DNA from: Micrasema longulum
Lineage: Eukaryota; Arthropoda; Insecta; Trichoptera; Brachycentridae
Length of the DNA stretch: 64,000 bases
Assembly (NCBI GenBank): GCA_022494885.1
Contig: JAGVSM010003758.1
Span: forward strand, 124,001 to 188,000
Direction: 5' to 3'
The translations under genes were made by a program, and so were the position numbers. The notes beneath the pieces are model-generated. The model was not told the origin of the DNA and made no database searches. It saw only the letters and a list, made by a program, of their open reading frames with translations. Shown here piece by piece: positions 1 to 11,600 of the stretch. The stretch's first letter is position 1. Every line of letters starts with the position of its first letter.

Positions 1-63
1 GAGTTGAATTTGATGAAACTCGAGGAACTGACAAAGAAGTCCTACTTGTATGTGACTAAGTAG
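1..63 (+). CDS. Possible last codons of an upstream plus-strand gene
   Basis: The window opens inside open sequence. Frame 3 (3-59) reads a short acidic tail ending in LLVCD and TAA; frame 1 also stays open to a TAG at 61-63. An AATAAA at 158-163 lies about 100 bases downstream, as expected for the 3' end of a plus-strand transcript. The piece is too short to name a family and no splice acceptor is visible, so this could be chance open sequence. I favour frame 3 because its residues look more protein-like. Confidence 0.25.
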   Translation, partial: ELNLMKLEELTKKSYLYVTK

Positions 64-157
64 TTATTTGTATTCTTGGATTTTTTTTTTAAACTTTGGT
101 TTAGTTTTTTTTATTGGTCACCGACAAAATGGCTACTAAAATATTACTTGTGTCATG

Positions 158-163
158 AATAAA
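158..163 (+). promoter_or_regulatory. Candidate poly(A) signal AATAAA
   Basis: AATAAA lies about 100 bases after the possible stop codons at 57-63. In AT-rich DNA this hexamer is common, so it only weakly supports a plus-strand gene ending here. Confidence 0.25.
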
Positions 164-1150
164 AGAAGAGAGAGTTGCTAAATAAACCGTTGCTGTGAAA
201 CCTTTCCCTTATGTTAAGTGGGAAGTGTTCAGACAGTAGGTGAATGTTAAGATCAGAGAGTTCACTTATTACATAGTGCCTGTTGTGTTACTTTTCAATT
301 GGGCTATATACTTTAATTTGTAAATATATACATATATTTCTTAGAACCTAATTCGGTATAGTAACTATGTATGTAATATTTTATACCTAAAATGTAAACC
401 TTTTAAGGAAATACATTAAGTATTTTAACTTCAAATGTAGTCTCGGAGTATTTTCTTGTTAAATTAATTTATTATTTTTGTGTTTATATTTTATTTTCAT
501 AGACATGAATCAGTTTTTTTTAAATCGTGGACCTTAGATAATTGCAGGAGGCAGAGTTTATTACAAAAAAATTAAATAAAATTTTAATCTAATCAACATG
601 CCAAAGTTAAGTAAAATAAAAAAAAATCATATGTAATACATAAAATATATATTACATTACCCAGTTAATAATTGTCGAGTATCCCATTGAAATCTGAGAA
701 TGACAGAAATATCTAAAAAACGACTTGTATTTGTAAATGTGTTTGGATAAAGTTTGTGGATAATTAGTGAGATCATTTTGCATTATTGAACGAGTTACAG
801 TAAGTTATAAAAAATAAATGCTTGTATATGTAAAGCTGGCTTACCGTCATGCGTGGAATAAACATTTGCCTATTCGTGTTCGTGATATCTAATCATGCAT
901 CTGATAATATTTCGTATAAATTAGTACAATTTGGTTTTAAACACTGTTTTAGAATGTAATTATATAGAATTCATTCAAGAATTCATTTAGTAAAGTCATT
1001 GAAACAAATTTATGTAAAGAAAAAGAAACAATTTTGATAATATGAATTCTATGATTAATTTTTTAATGTATATAGCTCATAAATAGTTTTGGTTTTAATT
1101 TTATTTTTGATTCACCAGTTTTCTCAGTATTCATGTGGTGTATATGTCGC
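164..1150. other. AT-rich gene-free stretch
   Basis: No open frame, splice pattern or RNA gene that I can support. The sequence is AT-rich with many short A and T runs. It ends at the left inverted repeat of the Ginger-like element. Confidence 0.6.
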
Positions 1151-1457
1151 AGGCAAATTGTATGATTTCACATACGGCGTCGTCCGTGTACAAATGCTCG
1201 CTGTTATGAAATATGCCTAAGGCAAATTAGCAACTCTTTCAATTGTTATATTTTTAACATTAATTGTAATTGTAGGATGACCATCATAAAAAACAGTTTG
1301 GACAAATCAGACTTTATTTCAGTAATCAGGTACCTATGAAGTCTTAAAATAAGAGTAAAATGGATAACAATATGGTTCTTTCTAAAACTATTAAATTTCT
1401 TTTACACTATTAAAATTTTCATCATTTCTAGAACACATAGCATTAAAAAACTAAAAA

Positions 1458-1925
1458 TTATTTATTTGCGCATGTCAAACTTGAGTGACATTTGGACTCA
1501 CAAAGAACATTCTTTTTAAAACATGTGCATCGATTATTTTGGCACTGTCTTTTAGCTGGCTTGCACAAACATTTGCTAAAGCCTTGTCCACCAAATAAAG
1601 ATTCTATGGAAACAGCTTTTCTCAATGATATAATATTCGGCGGGATTTCTTCGAAGTATTTGTTTGACGATATTTGTAATTCTTGTTGAGAAAACCAGTT
1701 TTTGATAACCCCACTACTTGTGCCAATTAAGTAAACGCCTTGTCTCATATTCAATATTTTTCCCATTATATTTTTATTATCTGTGGGCCCTCTATCAACT
1801 TTTGGAACGTTCAGAAAAATACTATCTTCTATGTCTAGCGCTGGAAGTTTCTTAGCCGTATCAGTAATAATTTTCTCTGCAGCTCGTTTTACGCCTTGAT
1901 GTGATTTATTCCTTTCAGAAAACAC
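1458..1925 (-). pseudogene. Ginger transposase C-terminal part with CXC-like Cys cluster
   Basis: This is the longest intact piece of the transposon protein. Near its end a dense Cys cluster runs KCLCKPAKRQC ... CTCFKK ... CESKC, resembling CXC/CRC zinc-binding repeats. It follows the PHD-like frame (1889-2060) in a different reading frame, so one frameshift separates the two. It is part of the decayed Ginger-like element and not a cellular gene. Confidence 0.65.
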
Positions 1926-2804
1926 AGAACGTTTGCTCCGTAACCTTCAGTATCATTTGTTTCTCCGCAAATAGTGTGAACTGGTCTAAGACAAGAAGAG
2001 CATTGGTGAGCTTCACTAGTTCCATCTTGACAAACAATGCATCTCAAATCAGGATCAAGGGTAGAAATATCACATGAATATAATGGAATTTGTCGAAATT
2101 CCATTGTCATAGGCGTGTTTTGATAAATCACTTCGCGGTTGAATAGATTTACAAGTATTTGTATCATAATTTGAAATAGGGGTATTAATTTGCACAGGGG
2201 ACGTAATTAACTTGTTAGAATATATGATAACAGAACTGGTTGTGACTTGCTTAGAATAGTCGCGAGTCTCAACTGGTAAATGTTCATTGGGGTTTACATT
2301 CAGAGAACTATCTAAAATGAAATTCATTTTCTCTGGAAACATATTAGTGGAAACAACTTCGCCTATGGAAGGTGCAACTTTTGTTGAAGTAATCAATGTC
2401 CCGGATTCATTTTTATTTCTTGTATTTGAAATGAAAATTGTGTTTTTGGAAGTATCAGAATTTGTAGTCTGATTTTCTGAAGACACGCGTATTTGAATAA
2501 CTTCATACACATCAATTAATGGTCCTTGAACATCCACTTGTCTTTCATCACAAACATCTTGTAATTGTTCTTCAGTTGAGAATTTTTAAGAATCCCATCG
2601 GGAATGTTAGAACTTCGTAGACCAGATTTTGGCTCGCAGCCAAAAAGAGCACGAAATGGCGATCTTCCTATAATTTTTTGAGCAAAGTGGTCTGAGATGA
2701 ATAAACTTGGTGCCATGATCCTGGTAGTTGAGAAGCCATTTAAACTCACCATCTAGTGCTGACTGTAGGTCAATCAGATCAACCTGACCCCGCTCATTAA
2801 AATC

Positions 2805-3353
2805 TCAAGATATAATTGGTTTAGTTACAATACCTTTTTTTGGTATGTTATGTTTGGATTCACAAATAGGACATAATGACACGAATAAGTCGATAGCCTT
2901 TCTCACAATAATAAACCTATCTTTAAGTTGGTACTGAATTTTGTCTCGACCACCATGTCCACAGTCTCTATGAACATTCAACAGTATGTCATAATATTCT
3001 TCCAAAGGTATTACACGGACTGTTGGACTTTCAGGGCTGTCCTTTTTTAGAATAAGATCACATCACCAATACTCATTATGCCATACTTTTTGTACCAATA
3101 ATATTCCGCAGGAGTCCTTTGAGTATCAGATTCCATGGACACTTTAGCATTTTTGACGTGCCGAATAACTTCAAAACTTAGTCATTTGTCCACGACTTTT
3201 TCACAGCCCCCATTTGTGAATCGTAAAATTTTCTTAATTCACAATAATAAATGTCTTTAAAATCACAGTTTTTTTCTGGAAAGTCCTTTGCACATGTAGA
3301 ATTTGCACTGTTTTCAATATTTTTTTGTGTCACACAATCACTACGCGATGCCA
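2805..3353 (-). pseudogene. Ginger transposase N-terminal part (YPR and zinc knuckle), broken
   Basis: An ATG near 3353 starts a short frame that soon stops. After frameshifts the frame recovers with a YPR-like motif and then an intact stretch (2805-3005) holding the integrase-type zinc-binding residues HRDCGHGG and CPICESKH. The spacing between the His pair and the Cys pair fits the H2C2 domain of Gypsy/Ginger integrases. A stop follows before the catalytic core. Inactive. Confidence 0.6.
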
Positions 3354-3570
3354 TTTTTCTTGTTTTGATCAGCGGCGCCGCGCCTGGTAAGAAATAGAAC
3401 TAAATACTTCAATTTGCCGTAGCAGTTTGTAAACGGCGTTTGAATTGTCCATCAAATAATGTGGCATATTATATAATGACAAGGCAATTTACATTTTGCC
3501 TTAGGCATATTTTATAACAGCGAGCGTTTGTAAACGGACGATGGCGTATGTGAAATCATACAATTTGCCT

Positions 3571-6020
3571 TCTACATTATACATGCTGTGAAGTTAATGC
3601 TTTTTTATTACTAGTGTATATTTTTATATAACTATACACTGAAAATATTTTTTTAAAGTGTGTTATAATAAATATCATTACATATTAGCGAAATCATATT
3701 AAGCTGCTTTCTGGAGGAGATAAAATACTTTTTGCTACCCGAGAGAAATTTGAGGTTAGTGTTGACAAATACTGTTACCTATTTACGCTGCACAATTTAA
3801 TTTATTATCTTCTGAAAGAGAGACAAATTTATTTCTACCAATCTAAATTTATTAGGCAAATTAATTCACATCAACAGTATATGAATCAAAGATGTTTTAA
3901 GAAAATAGACCTTTGGATAGATTTTTATTGGTCTTTGAATACATCTTAATTTAAGAAAATATGCAACGTAAGCAACAAAAAATAATAGTGTACGAGTAAT
4001 GAAGGATTTCAAAATCTTTGTGATTTTTAAATAGGATTTATAAATATAGAATCTAAAATATGGCAAAATATCAAACTGAAATTCAAATAAGGTAATTTGT
4101 CACTATAATGTTTTGTTACCCTAACTTTATTCCGGGAAATAAATTCTCTATGATTCATATATTACCAATATATTAAGATTACTGAATACAGTTTTTCTTT
4201 TTATTATATATTTGTCAATTATAATGTTATGAAAATATTTAACAGTTAATACTATAAGGTTTTTATAAAAATAATATTTATTATTCAGATTGATGCAAGT
4301 ACAAATGAGAAAAATTATATTTATTTTGTTTATGGTAAAAAGGAAAGACGTACAGAAATAGACATTTACTATAATGCAAAATCAATTAGTCGAGAAAGTA
4401 GGTGAAACATGGAATAGATTTTTTAACTTTTCAATTCACCGGTAAATTATATAATTATGTGATAAGGTTTGTATAATATTGTTTTGTATAAAGTGTAGAT
4501 TTCTCTTCATATTGTGATGTATGTACAAAATATTACAGTAAATTAATTTCTTATTTAGCAATAATATTCAGCAATAAACTTGATCGTATGTAAGGACATT
4601 TGATTTATTTTTTGGAAGTTATTGTTTAAACAATTAACGATATTTAACATACACAATTTTACGGCTATTGTTGATTTTATTTCAATCTTACATATTAATA
4701 ATTATTGTCATTTTATGTTTTGTATAACTTAAAAAAATTGTATTAAATACAACTAAGGAACATAAATAGCTTTGTTCTTTAATAGTATTAAATGTGATTC
4801 TTGTTTAACTAGTTATACAAATTGAAAAAAAAAAACACTTCCTCAGGCCTCAGAACTTTGAAATTCAAAATGAGTATCTTTTTGCCAAAAATAACACACA
4901 GTGTGCACAATGAGTTTTTCCGAGTTGCTATCCCGCGTGTCTTTTGTAAACTTTTCCAATGTTTCGGATCACATTACAGCATCCATCATGAGTCGATGTT
5001 ATATGTTTATGGTATGTATTTAGGATTTGTACCGTGTTTTAGTCATTGCTATATGCAGCAAAATTGACCCTGATGATGGACAGTGATGCGATCTAAAACG
5101 TTGGAAGAGGGGCAAGGGGAATAACTTAGAATAACTCATTGTGCATCTTAACTGAAAATCTAAGAAATTTAATCCATAGCTATTTGGCGTAAATGATGCT
5201 TATCAAAAATACTAATTCTTATACTGGTATGAGAATAATTAGTAACTTAATTTTTAAGTTGAATATTTTTTATTGTAAAACATTGGGGTCACAAATAGGC
5301 AATTGAATGCCTGTTCTAGTGGTTATATTTAAATGAAAACTATGGTTTCGAATATTTTAGTTTTAATAGTCATAAAAATATGCTTCAAATACTCTATTCA
5401 ATTTTATAAATTAATAATTATTCAATTATTTCTCTACTTTAAAATGTTAGGTAAACCATCTTAGCTTCCAGCTTAGTAACCGGGTTTAATTAACCCATCT
5501 GATGTAAACTTTCTAAGATTACTATGGTTAAAAGATGCCTGGATTTTTATTTAAAAAATATCGCAAGTATATTGAATATAACTTGAATGAATGAATAATT
5601 TAGAGAAACACCTTTTTATAATATGCATATATATGAGGGAAGGAGTGCCCGTTTGAATTGAACATATTGTATTTATATTTTTTTGATCTGATTGTATATG
5701 ACTTACACTGACGGTATTAGTATGTAAAACTTGCTTAACAATTTAGTTATTAGATATATTTTTTCATTTTGCTATAAATAATCTCCGCTCTAGTTAAGAA
5801 AATACCTTTCTCCGAATATTGATTTCAAGAAAAAATAATTATTTGTGTATATAATTTGTTAACATCTAGTAGTTAATAAAAATTGTAAAGAGTGAAAATC
5901 TACTGTAATTCCATGTATTTGTTTCAATACAAACCCAAACTTTACATAATTTAAAAGGATTTTGGTTTCTTTACTTGCCCTTTTATTGGAATAACATTGT
6001 GTTATCAATAAAATACCATA
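3571..6020. other. AT-rich intergenic stretch
   Basis: No gene supported. A short piece at about 5066-5105 contains CTGATGATGG followed by TAAAACGTTGG, a motif arrangement also seen, with variation, at 12859-12882 and near 63945. It may be a remnant of the same repeat class. The open frame at 4822-5067 has no recognisable domain. Confidence 0.5.
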
Positions 6021-6043
6021 TTTATTTTTAAGTGAATTTTATT
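6021..6043 (-). promoter_or_regulatory. Candidate poly(A) signals for CENPX
   Basis: Two AATAAA hexamers on the minus strand (6038-6043 and 6021-6026) lie about 35 and 55 bases after the CENPX stop codon, a normal position for the 3' end of a short transcript. Confidence 0.5.
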
Positions 6044-6078
6044 TCTTTCCCTAATCTTGCTAGCAATTATCACGATTT

Positions 6079-6687
6079 TCACAACATGTCCAGCATCTGA
6101 AAACGATTATAACTATTAGAAATAGGCATAAAAATATATATGTCTCAGAGTTTACATCTTGACTTACATTTTTAAGAGGCAGTGGTAAATAAACTGTTTG
6201 GAAATCTGTGTTACAAAAGTATTAATTGCGAGAAAATTAGAGATCTTTGCAGCAACACTTTCAAATAAACACTGACTAATTATGGCAATCCATATTAACT
6301 TTTATTAATATATATTCAGTAAAGAAATTCTTTTAATTTACATACCAACTGTGGAAGTATTTTTTCCACTTGTTCAATTTCTATACATGTTATGTGATCG
6401 CGGATAGCTTGTTTAGCACTTCTGAGTGTGGTTTCTACGACAAGTTTTTGTAGAATTTCATTGACTAAAAATAAAGTTTCTTCTGGAATACGTGTTTTTG
6501 AATCCTTAAATGAGCGCTTTAAACAGTCGCGGACTACTTCCTAAAGATACAAAAAATATTGTGTCAATTGTGGCTTTACAGCTTTTAACACACGATTTTA
6601 TATTGGGAAATGTTTTGAAATACTCACAGATTTAATTTTAGATTTTACATTTGAAGCAACTAAAGAGTAATCAAAATTATCTGACAT
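6079..6687 (-). CDS. CENPX: Centromere protein X (CENP-X / MHF2), 3 coding exons
   Basis: Coding exons, 5' to 3': 6687-6628, 6540-6346, 6096-6079. All junctions are GT/AG and in phase 0; the joined frame is 273 nt, giving 90 residues, close to the usual 80-90 of the family. The protein is a single histone fold. The middle exon carries the family signature LKRSFKDSKTRIPEE, then helices ending in IEIEQVEKILPQL; the last exon adds only MLDML, matching the PQLLLDF-type end of vertebrate CENP-X. In known systems CENP-X pairs with CENP-S in the CENP-T-W-S-X nucleosome-like particle at kinetochores and with FANCM in fork repair (MHF complex). It would act in the nucleus. Moths and butterflies are holocentric and lack CENP-A, so a kept CENP-X is relevant there. 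Identification rests on motif and length and is firm. Confidence 0.93.
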
Positions 6688-6689
6688 TT

Positions 6690-7360
6690 TCCAATAACAA
6701 AATTGAACGATATTCCCGTGCAATCGATACCGAAAAATTCAAATCACAAGTTATTTAGATGTCAAAATTAATTTATAAAAAACCACAGATGTCAAATTTA
6801 AAACATAGACAATAAAAATTGATAATGACCAAAGACAAAATTGTAGAAGGGAAAAAATACTATTTGGGGACCACCTTATTTAATTTACAAATAATCCACA
6901 ATCAGAAACCTCCAGGAAAATAAGAAAATTCATAATATTGTGTTGGGAGGTACACAAAGATTTCAAGCTTAAGAAAGTAAGTTAGAAAATCCCATAATTG
7001 ATAATCGCGCACAATATATTATAATATTCATTGGTTTAAATAATTTTAGATAAATAAATAAAAGAATAAACAGCAATACATACGTAGCGACATAATTTCA
7101 AGATAAATAATTGAATACAAAATTATTAATAAAAAGGAATACAACACAAGAGCAATGAGACTGTCCATATTGTCATTGTCCTGGCATGACTTTTTTAGAA
7201 GTATTTTTAATTTCTCATTAAGATAACTTAAATATTTTTTAAAATCCATCAGCAAAAGATACATTGTTCAAATTGTGTCCTTGAATTTAAAAAAAAAAAT
7301 ACACTTAAAAAATATTGCCAGCGCAAAGACTATATCCTCTTCATAACCTAATTAGTGAAA
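6690..7360. other. CENPX upstream region and spacer
   Basis: AT-rich sequence between the CENPX start and the foldback MITE. It must contain the CENPX promoter, but I see no convincing core element. The frame at 7046-7264 is hydrophobic by composition and matches nothing. Confidence 0.4.
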
Positions 7361-7732
7361 TATACAGGTGTTCTTTAAACCCTGTCACATCCGAAACCAC
7401 GATGATCAGTATGGCCAAGAAGACATATTGGCACATTAAAATAAATGTTAAGAACAAATAAAATTTACAAAAATAAAATATTAAAATAAAACAAATGATT
7501 GCTTACTTCTGCAAGGGAGAAGCGAGGAGGGGAGTCTGATACACCGTCAACCACATGGCCTCGCCCCCCTCGCTTCTCCTCTGCAGAAGTAAGCAACCAT
7601 TCGTTTTTTTAAATATATATTTTTTTAAATTCTGCGTTCTAAATATTGTTTTAAATATGCTAATATGTCTTCTTGCTCATACTGATCATCATGGTTTCGG
7701 ATGTGACAGGGTTTAAAGAACACCCTGTATAT
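7361..7732. mobile_element. Foldback MITE, nearly fully palindromic
   Basis: The left end (TACAGGTGTTCTTTAAACCC, from 7363) is repeated in reverse complement at the right end (to about 7730), and the match goes on inward: TGTCACATCCGAAACCA..GATGATCAGTATG on the left against CATACTGATCATCATGGTTTCGGATGTGACA on the right. A second inner pair lies at 7503-7535 and 7559-7594 (CTTACTTCTGC ... GAAGCGAGG against its complement). The transcript would fold into one long interrupted hairpin. There is no coding capacity. It lies just downstream of the GON4L stop. Confidence 0.85.
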
Positions 7733-7970
7733 CATAATACACCAAATCTACCTACATCATTATTGTTATACATCAGACTCTAAATGTAATGACTCTGAAG
7801 TTTTTTTTTATACTTACACTTAACCGAGATCTTGTTAAATCTATACACAAAACAGACACAATCAAATGTACATTGATGCTCTCTAATAGTACATTACACA
7901 TTAAAAAATAAATAATTGTGGTTATGTATTTGTACTGGTAAATAGTTCACATTACACAAAAAAATAACAT

Positions 7971-8610
7971 TCACGTGCTGTCAGATGCCATCTGCTGAAG
8001 TAACTTCATTACATTCTGAAATCTATCTCTGATTTCCCCGATAGATCGATGTGGTAAAATTCTTTGAATCTTTTCAAAAGTGTAATCAGAGTCGCTTTCA
8101 CACTGAAGAACCATTAATATGGCTTTATCTTCTTCCCTCGTCCATGTTTGCTCATCTTCCAATTTGATATTTGGTGTACTTTCTGATAGATCCGCAGCAT
8201 CAATATCCATGTTTATGTTGAAATCATCACACGGTAATTCTATATGTTCAGTCTTGACGATTGTTGAATTTGTGATTTCACTAGATTGTAAAGGTTCAGA
8301 CTGAGAGGGAGAATTTCGAACAGAAATTGAGGAAGGCTCAACATTCATGGCCTCTATACCATAATCCTGAGGAGATACTTCCTGTGTAGGTTCCAAGCGT
8401 TCTTCACCTTGAGGTAATGCTTCAGCCAGTTGTTCGGCTTCTCTACTTCCCCCTCTAAATGGGTTGTCTGCCAAATTCTCGTCCCTAATAATACTTTTGG
8501 AGCAACTCGGTTTACTCATTGCTTCTTCTGCATCATTAGATTTTATGGAATTTCTTGGTATTCGAGTGTGTTTGGTTTTAGACGTTGGAGTTCTAACTAT
8601 TTTTACAACC
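7971..8610 (-). CDS. GON4L: GON4L last exon: linker and C-terminal SANT/Myb-like domain
   Basis: The exon opens in phase 2 after TTTCTAG. A Ser/Glu/Pro-rich acidic linker of about 150 residues is followed by WTREEDKAILMVLQ ... FEKIQRILPHRSIGEIRDRF, a three-helix SANT/Myb-like domain that ends 7 residues before the stop. In GON4L proteins this C-terminal domain is diagnostic. In this copy the first helix keeps its Trp, while the usual third-helix Trp is replaced by Phe, as is common in SANT domains that bind protein and not DNA. Confidence 0.93.
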
Positions 8611-11600
8611 CTAGAAATAAAAAAATAGTAGTTTTGGATTAGTAAAATCAATAAAATAAATTTATTCATTTCGAGTTAGTGAATAGAATCCATTTGATTA
8701 GTACCTTCTAGGGGAGACTCTCTCTTCATCACTGTCCCTGTGTGGTGGGTCTATGGATGTAGCTCTTCTCTTCCCAGTAGTTGCAGAAGAGTTGACGTGC
8801 GGGAGAGAGGAATGATGTGTGGGAGGAGCAGAGAGGCGGCGAGCTTGCTCAGCTCCCTCCGCTTCCCCTCCCCACTCCACCCGCGCTGCTCGCAGACATT
8901 TGCCATGTTGAATGTATAATCGACCTTGCATATACTGAAAAAGAAAAAGGGTATTTTTTTAGGTGATAAATTAAACAAAACTTATTATAGACACAAAGAG
9001 GGAATCTTTTTTGTAAATTTTGCAATTACCTTCATACCGCAGGCGATGCAATGCCGCGCTCTCACTTTCAATTTGTCATCTGAGGTATTGTGACATGAAC
9101 ACACACAGGATTCATTACCATAATTATCTTCTATAGGGGGAATGTTTAGTATTTCACTATCCAAATATGATTCTGCGGGAGTTTCAAGATTCTTTGTAAG
9201 GCTTTCCACATCTATTACTTCAAAACTGTTATTTGTTTGACTAAAAACAAAGAAAGTGTTAGAAAACCTGTCAAATTCGATGGATTATGTTGTATGGTCA
9301 AGCAACAAATAAAGAAATTTACTGTTGCATGAATTTTTCTTGTGATTTTACGACATTAAAACATGTAAACTTTATCTACTGTAAAAAATATCCTTAAGAA
9401 AAGGATTTTATCTAATTTACATATATATTTTAAAAACAAATGAAAAATGAATAGTTTATTACGCAGAGAGTTAATAGCTCTATACCTTTCTGGTGGGTTT
9501 TCTGTAGGAAATAATTTCAGGAACCAATTTACCAAGTGCTTATTACCCTTTAAATGAGGTAGTATAGTAGCCTTAATACTTTCAATAGTAACTGAGTCAG
9601 TAGACCTATCTATGTTTTCTACTATCCTTTCCAAACACCAGAGAATTTTCCTTAATTGTGCCGGCCTTCTTGCAAAATATATCTATAACACAAAAACCGA
9701 TAATCATATAATGATAATTTGAATATAAATTATGTGGACGAAATAAAGTATCTCGGGGTCTACTTGGATAGATATTTAAATTTTAAAAAACATACTCAAT
9801 ATGTAACTTTTTTTTTTTAATTAATGGGAAGATTACGAAATGTAATAGATTTAAAAAGTAGTATTCTTATATATAAAACAATAATATGTCCACACATAAA
9901 TTACTGTTCTTCCATTCTTTTTTTATGTAATGGAGAAAAATTCAAAATATACAAATTCTTCAAAATAAGGCAATGAGGATTATACTCAAAAGAAATATCT
10001 ATTCTAATGTAGAAATAATGCACAAAGAAATTGGCTTGCTCACAGTAAAGCAACAAATTAAATATAATGTAGCAATTTTTATACATAAAATAATTAAGGG
10101 GATGAATAAAATAAAAACAATAATAAAATTTAACCAACAATGTCAAACAAGGGGTAAAAAAAAAAAAAAGATTACTAATGAGGAAAAAAACAGAATCTCA
10201 AAACTCATTGTACAAGGGATTGAAGCTGTACAATGAGTTACCTGAAGAAATAAGTTATTGAGAAATTTTGATAAAAAAATTGTAATATTATTAAAAGTTT
10301 ATATTAGTTCTTAAGATGTTATGAACTAACTCAATAAAGCATAAATAAATAATTTCCAAAAAAATAAAAAGGAGTAAAAATAGAATTCCGAGTCTAATCT
10401 GTAAAAGATGTTTTTTGATAAACTCAACAAAAAATTTTGGTATGGAAATCGAGATTGCATAAAATTTTGAGACACTTTTCCAGATCATTTTCAGTAAATG
10501 CTAATTTTAACTTCTTAACAAACCTGCAATCTTTCAATAAAGTCTGACATGTTGGTTAACATGAAATGATCCATAAATCTTCCAACTTCCACAGCTTGTC
10601 CCGCAGTCAAGAAAGTTAGAAACTCTTCCGTCAAGTCTTCATTTTCAGGGCCGAAGAACTTTTCCAGGTTTCTGTACAAGTCACAAGGTGTCTCTTTTTC
10701 TGGGTCGAACGACTCTAACATATCTTGAAACTCTACATATTTATTTGTGATATAAGTCTCCAAATTGCCATTCAGGCGAGATTGAACTTTCTCCAGAAAA
10801 GCTGTGACGTATACTGCAAAAATTGTAAAATAAAATGTTTGAATCATTATTTTTACATAAAAGCTGTATTTATATTTTTATGCGACCATTTCTTAAACGG
10901 TTTATTGGAAACGTAATACGACATAAGAATAATTAGAGAAGTATTTTTGTTCGTTTTTCAAATGTTTTTTGATTTGGTATAGAAAAACTCTCATAATATT
11001 TATAAGGTCATCTCATCTCATAAGGTCAAACTCAGTGTTTCATTGATGTACAGTATACTTATATGTGGCTTTATTCCTATGAAAAAAGAAAATATACTGG
11101 AATGCGCCGGAAAGGAAGTGATTTTCTATTTTTATTGAAATTGTATTTTTTATGTATTCGGTTTTTTGGGCTGTAAGTTTATCTGTGTCTGGGCGGATAA
11201 AGGAAGCAGTTGTGTGTGTGAAATAGAACAAGACTATGGGTAAGTTTTTTCAGCTCGATGGCTACTCTTAGGTGGAAACAGAAATTATTTTGGTTGGTTC
11301 GATTTCTGGCAGTCAAAATGAAATATTTCTTAAAATGTGGTTTTCCACCACAATATTTCTGGGCTGGCACACAAAGCCACTCCTTACTGATTTCCTTACC
11401 TTTATTTAACAGATTACAGCAGTATTCATCAGGTGCGGATATGGATATAAATATGATGGTTATATGCACTTACAAGAATCTTTGAAATCTTCCACATAGG
11501 GATCGCTGGTGGCAAACATGGCCTTGTTGGCTTCCAGTTCCCGCTGTGCTCGCGCAGCCAGGCGATGTTTGGTGGACTGGCCTGAGATACCGCTGCGGGG

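Larger units (their letters stand above)
1151..3570 (-). mobile_element. Decayed Ginger-like DNA transposon with long TIRs
   Basis: A 2.4-kb element is bounded by inverted repeats of about 78 bp (1151-1228 and about 3492-3570), both starting AGGCAAATTGTATGATTTCA and ending near a GCCTAAGGC palindrome. Inside, read on the minus strand, broken frames encode in order: a YPR-like segment (TPAEYYWYKKYGIM, near 3100), an H..H..C..C zinc knuckle of the integrase type (HRDCGHGG ... LCPICESKH, 2805-3005), integrase-core remnants (QVDLIDLQ, GRSPFRALFG, 2516-2800), a spacer, a PHD-like Cys/His cluster (CIVCQDG ... CSSC ... VHTICGE, 1889-2060) and a Cys-rich CXC-like tail (1458-1620). This order matches Ginger elements, DNA transposons with a Gypsy-type integrase and the source of KRBA2-like genes. 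Several stops and frameshifts show that it is dead. No clear target-site duplication is seen. Confidence 0.8.

Noticed and set aside
8751..8978. Second minus-strand frame over GON4L exon 20
   Set aside because: It is out of phase with both neighbouring exons; the other frame joins perfectly.
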